A stretch of DNA of 64,000 bases. Source: Trachelipus rathkii. Taxonomy: Eukaryota > Arthropoda > Malacostraca > Isopoda > Trachelipodidae. Under the pieces are notes generated by a model. It saw only the letters and a list, made by a program, of their open reading frames with translations. It was not told the DNA's origin and did no database searches. The position numbers and the translations under genes are program-made. The DNA lies in assembly GCA_015478945.1 (NCBI GenBank), contig JABUQX010100301.1:1-64000 (forward strand). The letters run 5' to 3'. Positions 12,071 through 23,730 of this stretch are shown here, one piece after another (the stretch's first letter is position 1; every line of letters begins with the position of its first letter).

Positions 12071-12132
12071 ACTGGCAAAACTTTGCCATTTAATTCATTG
12101 AGCTTAATGACAGACGTATGATTATTTAGTTT
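12071..12132 (+). repeat. Short dispersed repeat ending at a TA array, copy 2
   Basis: ACTGGCAAAACTTTGCC, TTAATTCATTGAGCTTAATG and GACGTATGATTATTTAGTTT; counterpart of 5,949-6,010. Confidence 0.8.
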
Positions 12133-12254
12133 TATATATATCTATATATTATTAATATATATTATATATTATAATATAATATATATATATATTATATTAT
12201 ATATTATATATATATATATATTATTATATATTATATGTGTGTGTGTGTGTGTGT
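12133..12254. repeat. (TA)n array passing into (TG)n
   Basis: A TA array that ends in about 18 bases of GT repeat (12,236-12,254). Confidence 0.9.
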
Positions 12255-12342
12255 TGTTCGTCGACACTTGACCACTGAAAACTGAAACACACAGCACGGG
12301 CCCACAATGCACGGGCCTCCGCATTGCGTCCTTGCGAACCGT
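12255..12342 (+). repeat. GC-rich repeat following a TA/TG array, copy 2
   Basis: GTCGACACTTGACCACTGAA, CAGCACGGGCC, CGGGCCTCCGCATTGCG and CCTTGCG; counterpart of 11,578-11,660. With the other pair (5.95/12.07 kb) this suggests one family carrying an internal TA array. Confidence 0.7.
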
Positions 12343-12756
12343 AAGTTACGCATAGGGATGGTAAGATTGTAGTTTACTGAACTGTGGTACTACATATTTT
12401 AATTTTTTGAATTGGATAAATAAAAAGATTGTTTATTTTTGGAAAACTAAAAAAAAGGAATGAAGTTTTTAATTAGATTGAAATCAAGATAAAGGGTACT
12501 TGAGAGAAACATTTAGAGAAAGTGCAGAGATCAAGGTGCAAAAAGAAATTGAAATATTAAAAACTTTGGAAGTTTGAAAGTAAAACTTAAATAAATCGTG
12601 TGAAATAGGTTTTTCTTCGAAAAGTTAAAAATAAAACTAAATAAAGAGTGTAAGTACCATAAGACTTGAACAAACCTAAAATTAAACTTAAAACAATATT
12701 TCATGATTGATAAGTTGTATTTTATAATTTTATTTCGTATTGAATTTATCGTTTAA

Positions 12757-12858
12757 TATATATATATAGTACTATAGTATTATTTTAATATATCTAATAT
12801 ATATATAATATACTATATAATATATATTTATATATAATTATATATATTATATTTTTTT
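12757..12858. repeat. (TA)n array
   Basis: Imperfect TA array within unique AT-rich sequence. Confidence 0.88.
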
Positions 12859-13890
12859 TATAAATTTTATGTTAGTAAGGTATACGATCTTTAGTATATG
12901 GTATAGTTGTAATTACCTGGTAGGTGGAATTGTAGTGGGTACCTTGTAGAATTTTAATGTTTATATTCCGTGTATTAGTAAGTATTGGTGGAATATAATA
13001 ATTCAATTAAGTATAAAACTAATAATGTGTGGTATATATATTAATCGTTGTGGATCGTTTCTTAAATAAATTTAAGATGGTATGTGCCTTGTTAATTTCA
13101 TCCTTAGTTGCCCTGGTAGGCGCCTCACGACAATCGAAATCATTTTAGTGTCAAATTAGGTCAAATTCTGCTAGCACAATCTTTAAAGCCATTGAGTAAG
13201 GTGAGAGTATCACGGGCTCTCGTGATATGTGCGTTGGAGACAATTGCTGTAGTTTATTCACCATAATATATAAGAATTAAAAAAAAAAGTAAACCGTTAT
13301 TTTTGTTTTAAGTCTTAAACTACAATAATAGTGAGAAAAAATGGGGTTTTCTGCTTATCAGGATCAAAAAATCTTTAATTAGAAGGAAAGAAAATTAATC
13401 TCTATTATTTTTATCCGTCAAAGTAATTCTCTTTCTATGCCCATCGCTTTCAGATGAGTTTCCACCAAATCCACATCCAAACTCTCTTCTCTTCCTCTTC
13501 CTCTCCTCTCTCCTAGTCTCCGACTTTTTCGGGGTTGGGCTCCTTGACAAATGCCACTTCATCACAGTTTAACATTAGATGAGATACCACTCCGCCTCTA
13601 CTTTCTTCTTTCCCTCACCTGAATATATATAAATGAATTAAGATAAAAAGACTGTGAAACATTCATAATTATATCGCTCATTTGCTGCAAAACGACATAA
13701 CTTAAAAAATTTGCCATTTATCCAGGGAAAGGCCAATTTGGTAGTTTGAAACTTTATACAAATATGGGCAAGCCATAACAAAACAACAAAGGAGATTTGA
13801 AAGTTGAAATAGTTGTCAATTACTGGGGCAGTTCAAAGTAATAATTTTTGAATACAATCCGTTTATCGAAGATATAATAATAATATGAAT
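12859..13890. other. Unique sequence, no gene seen
   Basis: No open frame of note. A C/T-rich stretch at 13,470-13,640 (CTCTTCTTCCTCTTCCTCTC) may be another drifted LINE tail read from the opposite strand, but this is not firm. Confidence 0.45.
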
Positions 13891-13982
13891 AATAATAATA
13901 ATAATAAATAATAATATAATGAGAGAGAGAGATGAGAGAGAGGAGAGAGAGAGAGAAGAGAGAAGAAGAGAGAGAGAGAGAA
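13891..13982. repeat. (AAT)n followed by (GA)n tract
   Basis: ATAATAATA-type repeat to about 13,918, then a GA-rich tract to 13,982. The minus open frame here is repeat-derived. Confidence 0.9.
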
Positions 13983-14017
13983 TTTTTTTACTGATGTGGC
14001 CAGTTCTCACTAAAAGG

Positions 14018-14152
14018 TAAAAGGGGGCGGTAAGGCCTGGGCTTTCTTTTGGATACTTGTCGTATATTATGTCCAAATTACTTTTTTGTTCCGGCTGCTG
14101 TTACGCACCTTACCTCCCTCCGTCTGTGGGAGGAAGTAAGTGTGGGATGTGA
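14018..14152 (+). mobile_element. LINE fragment D: 3' UTR only
   Basis: GGGGGCGGTAAGGCCTGGGC and the following CTTTCTTTT are identical to the 3' UTR of fragment C read in sense. A TTACGCACCTTACCTCCCTC block and a short inverted pair (CCTCC..GGAGG) come next, as in the other copies. No coding part remains. A GA-rich tract (13.92-13.98 kb) lies just upstream. The open frames on minus here are shadows. Confidence 0.75.
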
Positions 14153-14621
14153 TATATATTGTTTAGTGCAGTACGCCAGTTTCACACTGAAAAACGGCGA
14201 ATGATCTAGGGTTTCGAAAGTTCCCATCCGATAATACATCTTAGATAATAAATATATATAAATAAATAATAAAATTAAATAATAATAATAATATATAATA
14301 TAATAATATAAATAATAATATACTGGAGATTGCAATTAATTGATTATTAATTGAAGGATATTACGATCAAAAAACAATCTTAAATCCCCCTCAGGAAGAG
14401 ATGAAATCCTCTCCATTTGTTATAAAAGTGGAATTCTAAATTATATGAAGTGTTAATAAAAAACACTAAGTACCATTGGGCAATCATTTTTTCTAGTGTG
14501 GCTCTGTCGTGTTGTTACGCATAATTTGCATTCTCTCTATCTTCAACATTCCCATGTTACGTATGTTTTCCTCCGAATAGGGCAAGTGTCGCCTGTTACA
14601 AAGATAAATTTATATATGAAT

Positions 14622-14740
14622 CTTATATATATATTATATATATATTATATTAGTATAATATATAGTATATAATATATATTATATATATTAATATATTTAT
14701 AATAATATAATATATATATATATTATATAATATATATTAT
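14622..14740. repeat. (TA)n array
   Basis: TA array that abuts the start of the compound microsatellite. Confidence 0.9.
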
Positions 14741-14752
14741 TTTATTTAGTGT

Positions 14753-16647
14753 AATGAATGAATGAATGGAATGAATGAATGAATGAATGAGTGAGTGAAG
14801 TGAGTGAGTGAGTGAGTGAGTGGATGGGGTGAAGTGAGTGAGTGAGTGAGTGAGTGAGTGAGTGAGTGGTGATGAGTGAGTTGAGTGAGTGAGTGAGTGA
14901 GTGGAGTGAGTGAGTGAGGGTGAGTGGTGAGTGAGTGAGTGAGTGAAGTGAGTGAGTGAGTGGTGAGTGAGTGAGTGAGTGAGTGATGTTGAGTGAGTGA
15001 GTGAGATGGATGAGTGAGTGGTGAGTGAGGTGAGTAAGTGAGTGAGTGAGTGAGTGAGTGGTGAGTGAGTGAGTGAGTGAGTGAGTGAGTGAGTGAGTGA
15101 GTGAGTGAGTGAGTGAGTGAGTGAGTGAGTGAGTGAGTGAGTGAGTGAGTGGATGTGAGTGAGTGAGTGAGTGAGTGAGTGAGTGAGTGGAAGTGAGTGA
15201 GTGAGTGAGTGAGTTGAAGTGAGTTGAGTGGTGAGGAGTGAGTGAGTGAGTGAGTGAGTGAGTGAGGTGAGTGAGTGAGTGAAGAGAGGAGTGAGTGAGT
15301 GAGTGAGTGAGTGAGTGAGTGAGTGAGTGGTGAGTGAAGTGAGTGGTGAAGTGAGTGGAGTGGTGAGTGAGAGAAGTGAGTGAGTGAGTGACGTGAGTGA
15401 GTGAGTGAGTGAGTGAGTGAGTGAGTGAGTGAGTGAGTGAAGTGAGTGAGTGAGTGAGTGATGAGTGAGTGAGTGAGTGAGTGAGTGGAGTGAGTGAGTG
15501 AGTGAGTGGTGAGTGAGTGAGTGAGTGAGTGAGTGAAGTGACGTGCGTGAGTGGTGAGTGAGATGAGTGAGTGAGTGAGATGAGTGAGTGAGTGAGTGAA
15601 ATAAGTGAGTGGTGAGTGAGTGAGTGAGTGAGTGAGTGAGTGAGTGAGTGAGTGGAGTGAGTGAGTGAGTGGAGTTGAAGTGAGTGGTGCGTGATGAGTG
15701 AGTGGTGAAGTGAGTGAGTGAGATGAGTGAGTGGTGGTGAGTGAGTGAGTGGTGAGTGAGTGATGTGAGTGGGGGTTGGTGAGTGAGTGAGTGAGTGAGT
15801 GAGTGAAGTGAGTGGGAAGGGAACAAATGATGAGTGAGTGAGTGAGTGAGTGATGAGTGAGTGAGTGAGTGGTGGTGAGTGATGGAGTGAGTGAGTGAGT
15901 GATTGAGTGAGTAAGTGAGAGAATAAGTGAGATAATGATGAAAGAGAGAGTGAGGGAGTGAGAAAGTGAGGGAGTGTTAGTGAGTGAGTGATGTGAGTGA
16001 GTGGTGATGAGGAGTGAGTGAGTGAGTGAGTGAGTGAGTGATGAGTGAGTGAGTTGAGTGGTGAGTGAGTGAAGTGAGTGGTGAGTGAGTGATGAGTGAT
16101 TGAGTGAGTGAGTGAGTGAGTGCGTGAGTGAGTGAGTGAGTGAGTGAGTGAGTGAGTGAGTGAGTTGAGTGAGTGAGTGAGTGAGTGAGTGAGTGAGTGA
16201 GGAGTTGAGTGAGTGAGTAGTGAGTGAGTGAGTGAGTTGAGTCAGTGAGTGAAGTGAGTGAGTGAGTGAGTGAGTGAGTGAAGTGAGTGAGTGAGTGAGT
16301 GAGTGAGTGAGTGAGTGAGTGAGTGAGTGAGTGAGGGAGTGAGTGTGAGTGAGTGAGTGAGTGAGTGATGAGTGAGTGAGTGAGTGAGTGAGTGAGTGAA
16401 GTGATGAGTGGTGAGTGAGTGAGTGAGTGAGTGGTGAGTGAGTAGGTGAGTGAGTGAGTGAGTGAGTGAGTGAGTAGAGTCAAATGAGTGAAGTGGGTGA
16501 GTGAGTTGAGTGTGTGTGTGTGTGGTGTGTGTGTGTGGTTGTGTGTGTGTGTGTGTGTGTGTGTGAGTGTGTGTGTGTGTGTTGATGTGTTGTGTGTGTG
16601 TGTGTGTGGTGGTGTGTGTGTGTTGTGTGTGTGTGTGTGTGTGGTCG

Positions 16648-16699
<52 letters not shown>

Positions 16700-16859
16700 T
16701 GTGGTTGTGGGTGTGGGTGTTGTGTGTGTGTGTGTGTGTGTGGTGTGTGTGTGGTGGGTGTGTGTGTGTGTGTGTGGTGTGTGTGGTGTGTGTGGTGAGT
16801 GTGTGTGGTGTTGTGTGTGTGTGTGTGTGTGTGTTTGGTGTGTGTGTGTGTTGTGTGTG

Positions 16860-16901
<42 letters not shown>

Positions 16902-16921
16902 TGGTGTGATGTGTGTGTGTA
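14753..16921 (+). repeat. Compound microsatellite (GAAT)n-(GAGT)n-(GT)n
   Basis: (GAAT)n occupies about 14,753-14,789, imperfect (GAGT)n runs to about 16,510, and imperfect (GT)n continues to 16,921. A TA array (14,622-14,740) abuts the start. The order suggests stepwise conversion of one motif into the next. The long open frames here (repetitive T-H-S-L on minus, C-V or T-H repeats) come only from a repeat unit that contains no stop codon on that strand. They are not genes. Confidence 0.97.
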
Positions 16922-17520
16922 AGTTTGGGTAAGTCGAAACTTTTCAAAAAAAATCATTTTTTTTAATGCAAATAATATACAAACTAAAAGCAAAGTTTGC
17001 TCCTACTCTAATAAAGTCAAAAGCTAGAGAATATGAGTCAACTCAGGCTCCATTTTCTTCCTCAATCCCGATTCCTACTCCGATCCGAGTCCTGTCAGCT
17101 ATTTATTTTTCGTCTATCTACAACCATTTCCTACTTGGAGGGGCTCACCACAGGGGACAAGATGACACTACCACTTGTTGGGATAGCAAGTTTGAGAGGA
17201 TACGATGTCTCAAGTCCCCTAAATTGATGGGGAAATTAAAAAGGGACGGGGCTTAGTGACATCAGAGGAATACGGCTCTGTGATTGGTGGACTTGCATTT
17301 CTGATTCTCACTACAGCGCAGTTGCATCGCAATACACCTTCCAGATCACGTAGAAAGACGATTTAAATATCGATTTGGGGATAAAAAAAAACTCGATAAA
17401 TCTATTGGGATCATCAGAAATGGTCTAGCGATCATTTAATATATTTATTTGAAATATAATAAATATTAAATATAGAAAATATAAAAAAAAAACCTTGGGG
17501 GGGGGGCTAAACCCACTAAG
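16922..17520. other. Unique sequence between microsatellite and hAT remnant
   Basis: Moderate GC, with no recognised domain in frames at 16,966-17,256. A G-run (GGGGGGG) occurs near 17,500. Confidence 0.45.
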
Positions 17521-17529
17521 TTCAGGTTG

Positions 17530-17760
17530 AAAACTCAGAAAACGGTCATCCTGACCTCAAAAACGGTCTCACCGACCTTAAAAATCCTAATTTTGACAAA
17601 TCAAGGGCCAAAATCCAACGAAATTATGGAAATTTCCAAGTCAACTGCCGACATGACTTGGATTTCCCGTCGGTTTGGGGATCCGAAGCCTCCGAAAACG
17701 GTCTTCGCCGACATAAAAAATGGTCTCATAGGTCTTGAAAACCCCATCCTTTTCACATTA
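17530..17760 (+). repeat. Degenerate internal repeat with AAAACGGTC units
   Basis: AAAACGGTC recurs at 17,539, 17,561 and 17,695, with a variant AAATGGTC at 17,718, each followed by a CCGACCT-like block. The 17,539-17,580 pair and the 17,695-17,735 pair look like two copies of a dimer. It lies just beyond the C-terminal end of the hAT remnant and could be part of its 3' non-coding end. Confidence 0.55.
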
Positions 17761-17876
17761 AGTCTGAAAACCGGATGTTGCAAAATGTTGCACATGTTGC
17801 TTTGCAACATCTGCTTGAAACATTTCGGCTGTCAAAGTCGCACCCCTTACTACTTGGCAGTATGAAAAAACATATT

Positions 17877-18950
17877 TTAGGAATATTTATTTGTTAAATT
17901 GTGCTGGTTTTGTCTCAAAAGCACAAACTTCTCAAAATTGGGTACAACTGACAGTCTTGACCATTTGGGTCTCAGAATGTCCTTCCCTAGAGAGAATAGC
18001 CTTTCCACAGTGGCAGAAGATGGGATTTGTGTGTTTTATTTTATGAAAAGGTTGATAAAGATCTGCTCCTCCATGAAGTCGGAGTCGTCCACTCCTTCTT
18101 TTCCGTTGGTATCCAGCGAAGTATCAACAAGTCTCGTGGTCTTTTGCTTAAGGCTGAAACTTCTGCCACTGACCGTCCATCCATCGAAGAGGCCGTCAGG
18201 TATACTGCTGTCGCTAGAGCTGCTATTACTCTCGACATCATAGTTCCTTATAGTAATTATTGCACTTTCTACCTCGTCCTCCATAGGCGTCTTTAAAGAG
18301 AAAGGTTTGCTGCTTACGAACCTACGCAACCAGTGAACTCGGAACTTTGAATGGAAGGCAGCTACCTGTGGACAGTCTCGATTGTCCAGGTAGATATTAA
18401 TTAAACCTTGTAATGGTAGATGTTACCAAAGTGTCAACAATTGGCTTGCAGATAGTCAATTTGCTTATCATTGTCCTGAGATTCGCAATAGTGATGGCCA
18501 CTGTAGAAAGGAGAATTCCAAGATTGAACTCATTTCTAAGAGAACATGGTTAGATACAAACACCAACCAACATAAAGAATGACAACTAGAGCCCAATCTT
18601 TCCCCAAGCGTTAAGGGTACTACTCATAGGTCGCGAGGAACGGGCAGCAGTTCTATCAGATACGTAAAAGGAATTTATCAAAGTCTCTACCTTTGTATTT
18701 AGGTACTTCCAGACCATAGCGTTCAGGACGAACAATAGAGTCGATATAAGGCGCCTCCACCTTGTTTTGTTCCCAGATATCACCAGCTCTTCTCGCTTAC
18801 GCAACCTCGTGCACCCACTATATTTTAGTGCCCTTCCCTGGAGGGCACCTCGGAATATCCCTGAGAACCCTTTGCCGAGGAGTTTTCTTATGAGAGCTTG
18901 GAAAGACAAAGAGACTATTCGAGGCGACTAGATACTTGAAGACCTCCAAA
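17877..18950 (-). pseudogene. hAT transposase remnant, C-terminal half with dimerisation domain
   Basis: Minus strand. It begins around 18,780 with SGNKTRWRRLISTLLFVLNA (the TRWNS-type block), then LGILLSTVAITIANLRTMIS and CKPIVDTLVTSTITRFN. Next are a KFRVHWLRRF block, a serine-rich acidic linker (18,329-18,036) and, after a stop at about 18,036, SSATVERLFSLGKDILRPKW, SRLSVVPNFEKFVLLRQNQH, ending with a stop at 17,877-17,879. The ATVERLFS-LRPKRxRLS pattern is the hAT C-terminal dimerisation domain. This is a different hAT subgroup from the element at 4.7-7.0 kb. Only two to four disruptions are needed over 1 kb, so it is younger or better read. The N-terminal zinc finger was not identified upstream (19.0-19.5 kb). 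Confidence 0.82.
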
Positions 18951-19570
18951 AAAAAACAAAACGAAGACATACGTGCTCTGAGATAAATCCACGAGAGGCA
19001 CTAAAATATAAAGTGTGAAGCTGCTCACATTCTATCAACTGAATGGATGAAAAAGCCTGCGTCACAATTGTGTCATTTTTCTCATCTTTCAACTCCAGTT
19101 TACATCAGGTTGATCTACAAATATTGATCATAATTTTCGTCTTCAGGCGATCTGCTCCGCTCTCGTGCCTGCGTCCACACTGTCAAATAGCCAGAGTCTA
19201 GTTTATGGCCAAGCAAAAAAAACAAGCTCAAACCTGGAAAGACCCTTTACAAAGTTGCAGCCCGTGCCTGAGCCTTCAGAACGATGTAGATGTATTCTGC
19301 ACACAATAACACACTTTGTCTTGAAATGTTTTAAGTGTGTTCATATCCGATCTTTGCATCGATACTGCCCTACCACTCGTCTACGCCCCAAAGTTCCTCA
19401 ATCACAGCAGACAGTGTACAGTTAAGCAGATCACGCATGCTTTCTCTTCCCTCCTCGCGTGCTTGCATCAATGTCCACTTGGCACAAATCAGCACAGAGG
19501 AAAAGATCTAAAAAACATGAACACAACACACCACAAAGAAAAATAAATATTTCTTTTATAGTTTAGTGAC
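18951..19570. other. Unassigned sequence upstream of hAT remnant
   Basis: Open plus frames of 86 and 69 codons (19,165-19,425; 19,337-19,546) match nothing I know. On minus this is where the transposase N-terminus would be expected, but no zinc finger is visible. Confidence 0.4.
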
Positions 19571-19571
19571 A

Positions 19572-19656
19572 AATCTCTCTCTCTCTCCTCTCTCTCTTCT
19601 CCTCTCCTCTCTTCTCTCTCTCTTCTCTCCTCTCTCTCTCTCTCACTCTCTCTTCT
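19572..19656. repeat. (CT)n tract
   Basis: Imperfect CT-rich low-complexity tract that runs into a TA tract. Confidence 0.92.
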
Positions 19657-20090
19657 ATATATATATTATATCTACTACTACTAACTTAAATACTCTTACT
19701 CACTATATAGACTACTACTCTATAACTTATATACATAACTATAATATATAATATATATATAATATATATATATAGATATATATACTAATATATATATATA
19801 TACTACTATACTATCAATAAGTATTATATACTATATTAGTATTCTATATTATATTCATAATATATTCTTATTCATTTGTGTTCAGGTAAATATGTCATTC
19901 CAACAACGTTTAACCATATATATATATATCATAACTACTAGATATAGTATCTATATGTATATATATATTATATCTTATATATTATACTACTTATATTATA
20001 TACTATAATTATATATATATATTATATACGTATATATAGATATATATATATAATTATATATTACTATTAGATATAATTATATATAGATAA
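19657..20090. repeat. Imperfect TA tract with inserted C
   Basis: TA-rich sequence peppered with CTA and ACTA, unlike the purer arrays before 15 kb. A short unique insert lies at 19,865-19,915. Confidence 0.8.
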
Positions 20091-22880
20091 ACACTAAAAA
20101 GGATTCACAAGAACCATCCATCTAGCAACATACCTACGTCACCTCATACACGGCCATAAATAAGTGACCGTCTAAAAGCGACCCAAGCCCCCTAACATAC
20201 TGACTCGCGTTGTCGCTACAAACTATAACGACAATACATTGAGATCAAAAATCCGTGATATAAATACCCATCATACAATATATCACTATACTATATATAA
20301 TATATATAACTATATATATATTCTAAATCACTATATAATATTCATTAATTATACTCATATTAATTATACTATATTAGTATATTATATATATAATATTACT
20401 ATACTAAATACATGACCCTACCTACGCTTAACCTACTTAGTTATGGCCAATCTAACAGCTAGCACTAAAGCAAGTGGTAGGCTCCGCGGTAGCCAAAATA
20501 CCTCCTTAGATAGTGCATAGTGTATCTGTGGGCCTTAGTCCATAAAAGTGTTGATGGAAGCTCGCTCCCCTTCGACTCGCCCAGTGTTTATTGCCAATAA
20601 CATAGCCGCACATTTCCAATGTGCCGGCTCCACCACAACCAGAATTCCCCCAAGTGGACATGCCGACTTCACTAGCTGATTACATTACATAACGTACTAA
20701 CTCCTCATTGGTTGGTACCTTTCCGCAACACTTTCGTCCAGGAGACAGGGTTCTGAACATCCAACGCAAGCTCACATGGCCAATCTTCTATCCCGACGGA
20801 AAGCTCAAGACTCCCGGCCACCAGACGTAGCTACTGAATAGACCATACGTATGCACATGCCAACAAACCGCCAATACGAACAGCAACGGACCACCACACC
20901 AAACTAAACTCGACCCTGATTAAGAGACCACAACCTCTATTCCTTCCCAAGTGCGTACGGAGACGCTCCACAGTCATTCTATACTTGATGCGGGACGATG
21001 CACAAACCGACACACTAGGATCAGATAACAACACACTAATAACAAATAACATCAATCCTTCTTTTTCAAATTTTCATTAGCTTATTTTCCATCATTTTAT
21101 AGTATATTATGCATTAATAATATAAACTCATATATATTATATATCTATAATATATAGTATATATATAGTACTACTAATTATCTAAACTATATACTAAAGT
21201 ATTAATAGATAATCATACTACATACTACTGCATTACTACTATTACTGATAATCAAAATAATATATATAGTATAGTATATATTATATAAATATACTAATAA
21301 TATATTAATCATATATATATTCTAATATAGTGCACATTCATATACAGTATATATACCTACCTATATATAAGCATTAACCTATCATAATACACATTCCTCC
21401 TAGTCATAACTCACCAGCTCTAATATATTCACTATACTAAACTATATACTACTCCCTCAATAATCTACTATATAAACGCGCTATATATATATATACTTAC
21501 CTACTATCTAATATATAGTATATATATACAGCCAATATATACTATATATTATAAATTTGAGCTAAAAAGCGCGGATCATCAAATCTATAAATGACGCCTA
21601 AATCATTAAGCCAATTATCAAATAACCATCCAATGCCATCGGTAATCTGTAAAATTTGTCGGAATCAAATCGCCGCAGCACACTCTTATCAGTACCTAAT
21701 TTAATTAATGATTCACATCTCTGAAGCGCCACTTCAATTGCCCAAAAAATGTATAGTGAATATACAACATGCCCAGTCATCTATAAACTTGTCCGCTTGA
21801 AAAGCCCCTCATTTCAGTGTTATCATCACAAGTGGGCGATAATCGCCCCCCTTGTTGGCCGCTGGGACCGCGCGCACGTAGAGCGGGGCTGGTGAGGCCC
21901 TAGAATAAAACAAACACAAGATCAATGGGCGGGTGTTTGAAGTCATTTAGTAAGTTTAGTTCATTATTTCCACTCGTCACCATAACTTATTCACACTTTA
22001 AATACAGATAATCTCATCGAAAGAAAATCATTAAATCAGTCTTCACCTATATCCTATACTACGATAAACTGGAAACTATTTCATAGTCAATAATATACTA
22101 ATCACCTATAGACACTTAATAATATACCCTATACTACTAATTATATTATTTAGTATACTTATATAATATACCATACATATATAATATATTATCTGACCAT
22201 TTAGGTTTTACAGCTTTATAGTAAAGAAAAAAAAGTTGTTTTTTACTGACCTTAAGCTTAAGCCAACCCCTCAATGTCATAGACATATATATATCACCCA
22301 CTCCCATATATAATATATTATACCCTATATATATCTATCGTATATATATAATATATATATACAGTCAATATATGACATCTGAGGTTCTTTACAACGTTTA
22401 GTCACACAGTGACCGTCATCTCCAAAAGAAGAATATCATTGAATCCGCCACTCCGCGGAGGGAGCCGTTGCTCGAACAAAATAAACTATATCTGCTATAT
22501 TTCTATCAACACACGCACACGATGAGGACCGGGGTAGTTAGAATGAAGTAGGTGAGACGTCTATCGCGGCCTAATCTTTGAACCCGAATTTGTTTCTCCA
22601 TATAAACTCACTAACCGACTTATCACAAAACATCCTCACAGCCGGCACTTCCAGAATAATAGTAAATAAATAAAAAGAAATGACTAATCATAAATTATTA
22701 CTTTAGAATCACGTGAAAACTGTAACAATAAACAATTTTTATCACCTCCAACCTCCCCCCGATTTTTTACTAATCAAAAGAAAGCTTATATAAACGTACA
22801 CCATATAAAGCTTCCCTTCAACCATTTAGCTCTGTTAATATAATACTTTATAAAGTACTCGACAATATTATGAAAAAAGT
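20091..22880. other. Alternating TA tracts and unassigned islands
   Basis: TA-rich tracts at about 20,275-20,410, 21,117-21,560 and 22,285-22,370 separate islands of moderate GC (20,100-20,270; 20,420-21,060; 21,580-21,990; 22,380-22,660). No protein family was recognised in the islands. A perfect short palindrome GGGCGATAATCGCCC lies at 21,835-21,849. Confidence 0.5.
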
Positions 22881-22994
22881 TAAAAAAACAATATGAAGAA
22901 AATGGCAAAACAATTCACAGGCGAAGAGAAATTTTGTATAATAGGGAAAAACCTACATTTTGGTGAAATGATAAATCGTTTATTTCTATTAAAG

Positions 22995-23070
22995 ATAAAC
23001 TACTTAATTATTATTATTATATTATTATTATATTATTATTACTTATTATTACGTATTATTATAACTATTC
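22995..23070. repeat. (ATT)n tract
   Basis: TTATTATTA-type trinucleotide repeat with interruptions. Confidence 0.88.
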
Positions 23071-23234
23071 TTCTCTTCACTATTATTATTCAATTATCGA
23101 CCTTATCTAATTATTTAAATTGAAATTTAAATAATCGAATTTGATTTTTTTTTTTGCTGGTTTTTTTTTATTCTCTCTATTCTTCATTATTATTATATAA
23201 ATTTTTAACATACAAAACAAAGATTGCGGCGCCA

Positions 23235-23342
23235 CCTCCTACTCTCCTCTCTCCTCTCTTCCCTCTCTCTCCGTCTCTCTCTCTCCCTCTCCTCCTCTAC
23301 TCTCTCTCTCTTCCCTCTCTTCTCCTCCCTCGTCCGTCTCCT
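23235..23342. repeat. (CT)n tract
   Basis: CT/CCT-rich tract that passes into a TA tract. Confidence 0.9.
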
Positions 23343-23730
23343 ATATATATATATACCTAATAAATATATATACTTATATATACTATTAATATAATAATAT
23401 ATAATACTACCTATATATATAATATAATACTAATATATTAATATACACCTTAACTCACCTATAACACCATATAATAACTCAACACTAACCTAAACTATTA
23501 CATAAAAACCCCTCCACTACCTCACCCCTATACCTCACCATAGCACCCTCACTCAAACACACTAATAACCTCATAAAATCTACACACACCTAAATTACTA
23601 TAATATAGCTCACACCAGCTCTATAACACCACCACCACCACATACTATATCAGCATCAACAAACTAGCTACTCCATAAATATAACATATAATATATATAT
23701 ATAATAATATATACTATTATCACTATAAAA
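23341..23730. other. Extremely G-depleted TA/C tract
   Basis: Only five G occur in 390 bases, and none in the first 180, while C is frequent. It starts as a TA array and turns into ACC/ACT-rich sequence. No gene. Confidence 0.8.

Noticed and set aside
14723..16993. Very long minus-strand open frames (367, 338 and 155 codons) and plus frames rich in C and V
   Set aside because: They are translations of GAGT and GT repeats that lack stops on that strand. There is no coding signal.
17899..18296. Plus-strand frames of 114 and 89 codons
   Set aside because: Antisense of the hAT dimerisation region on minus.
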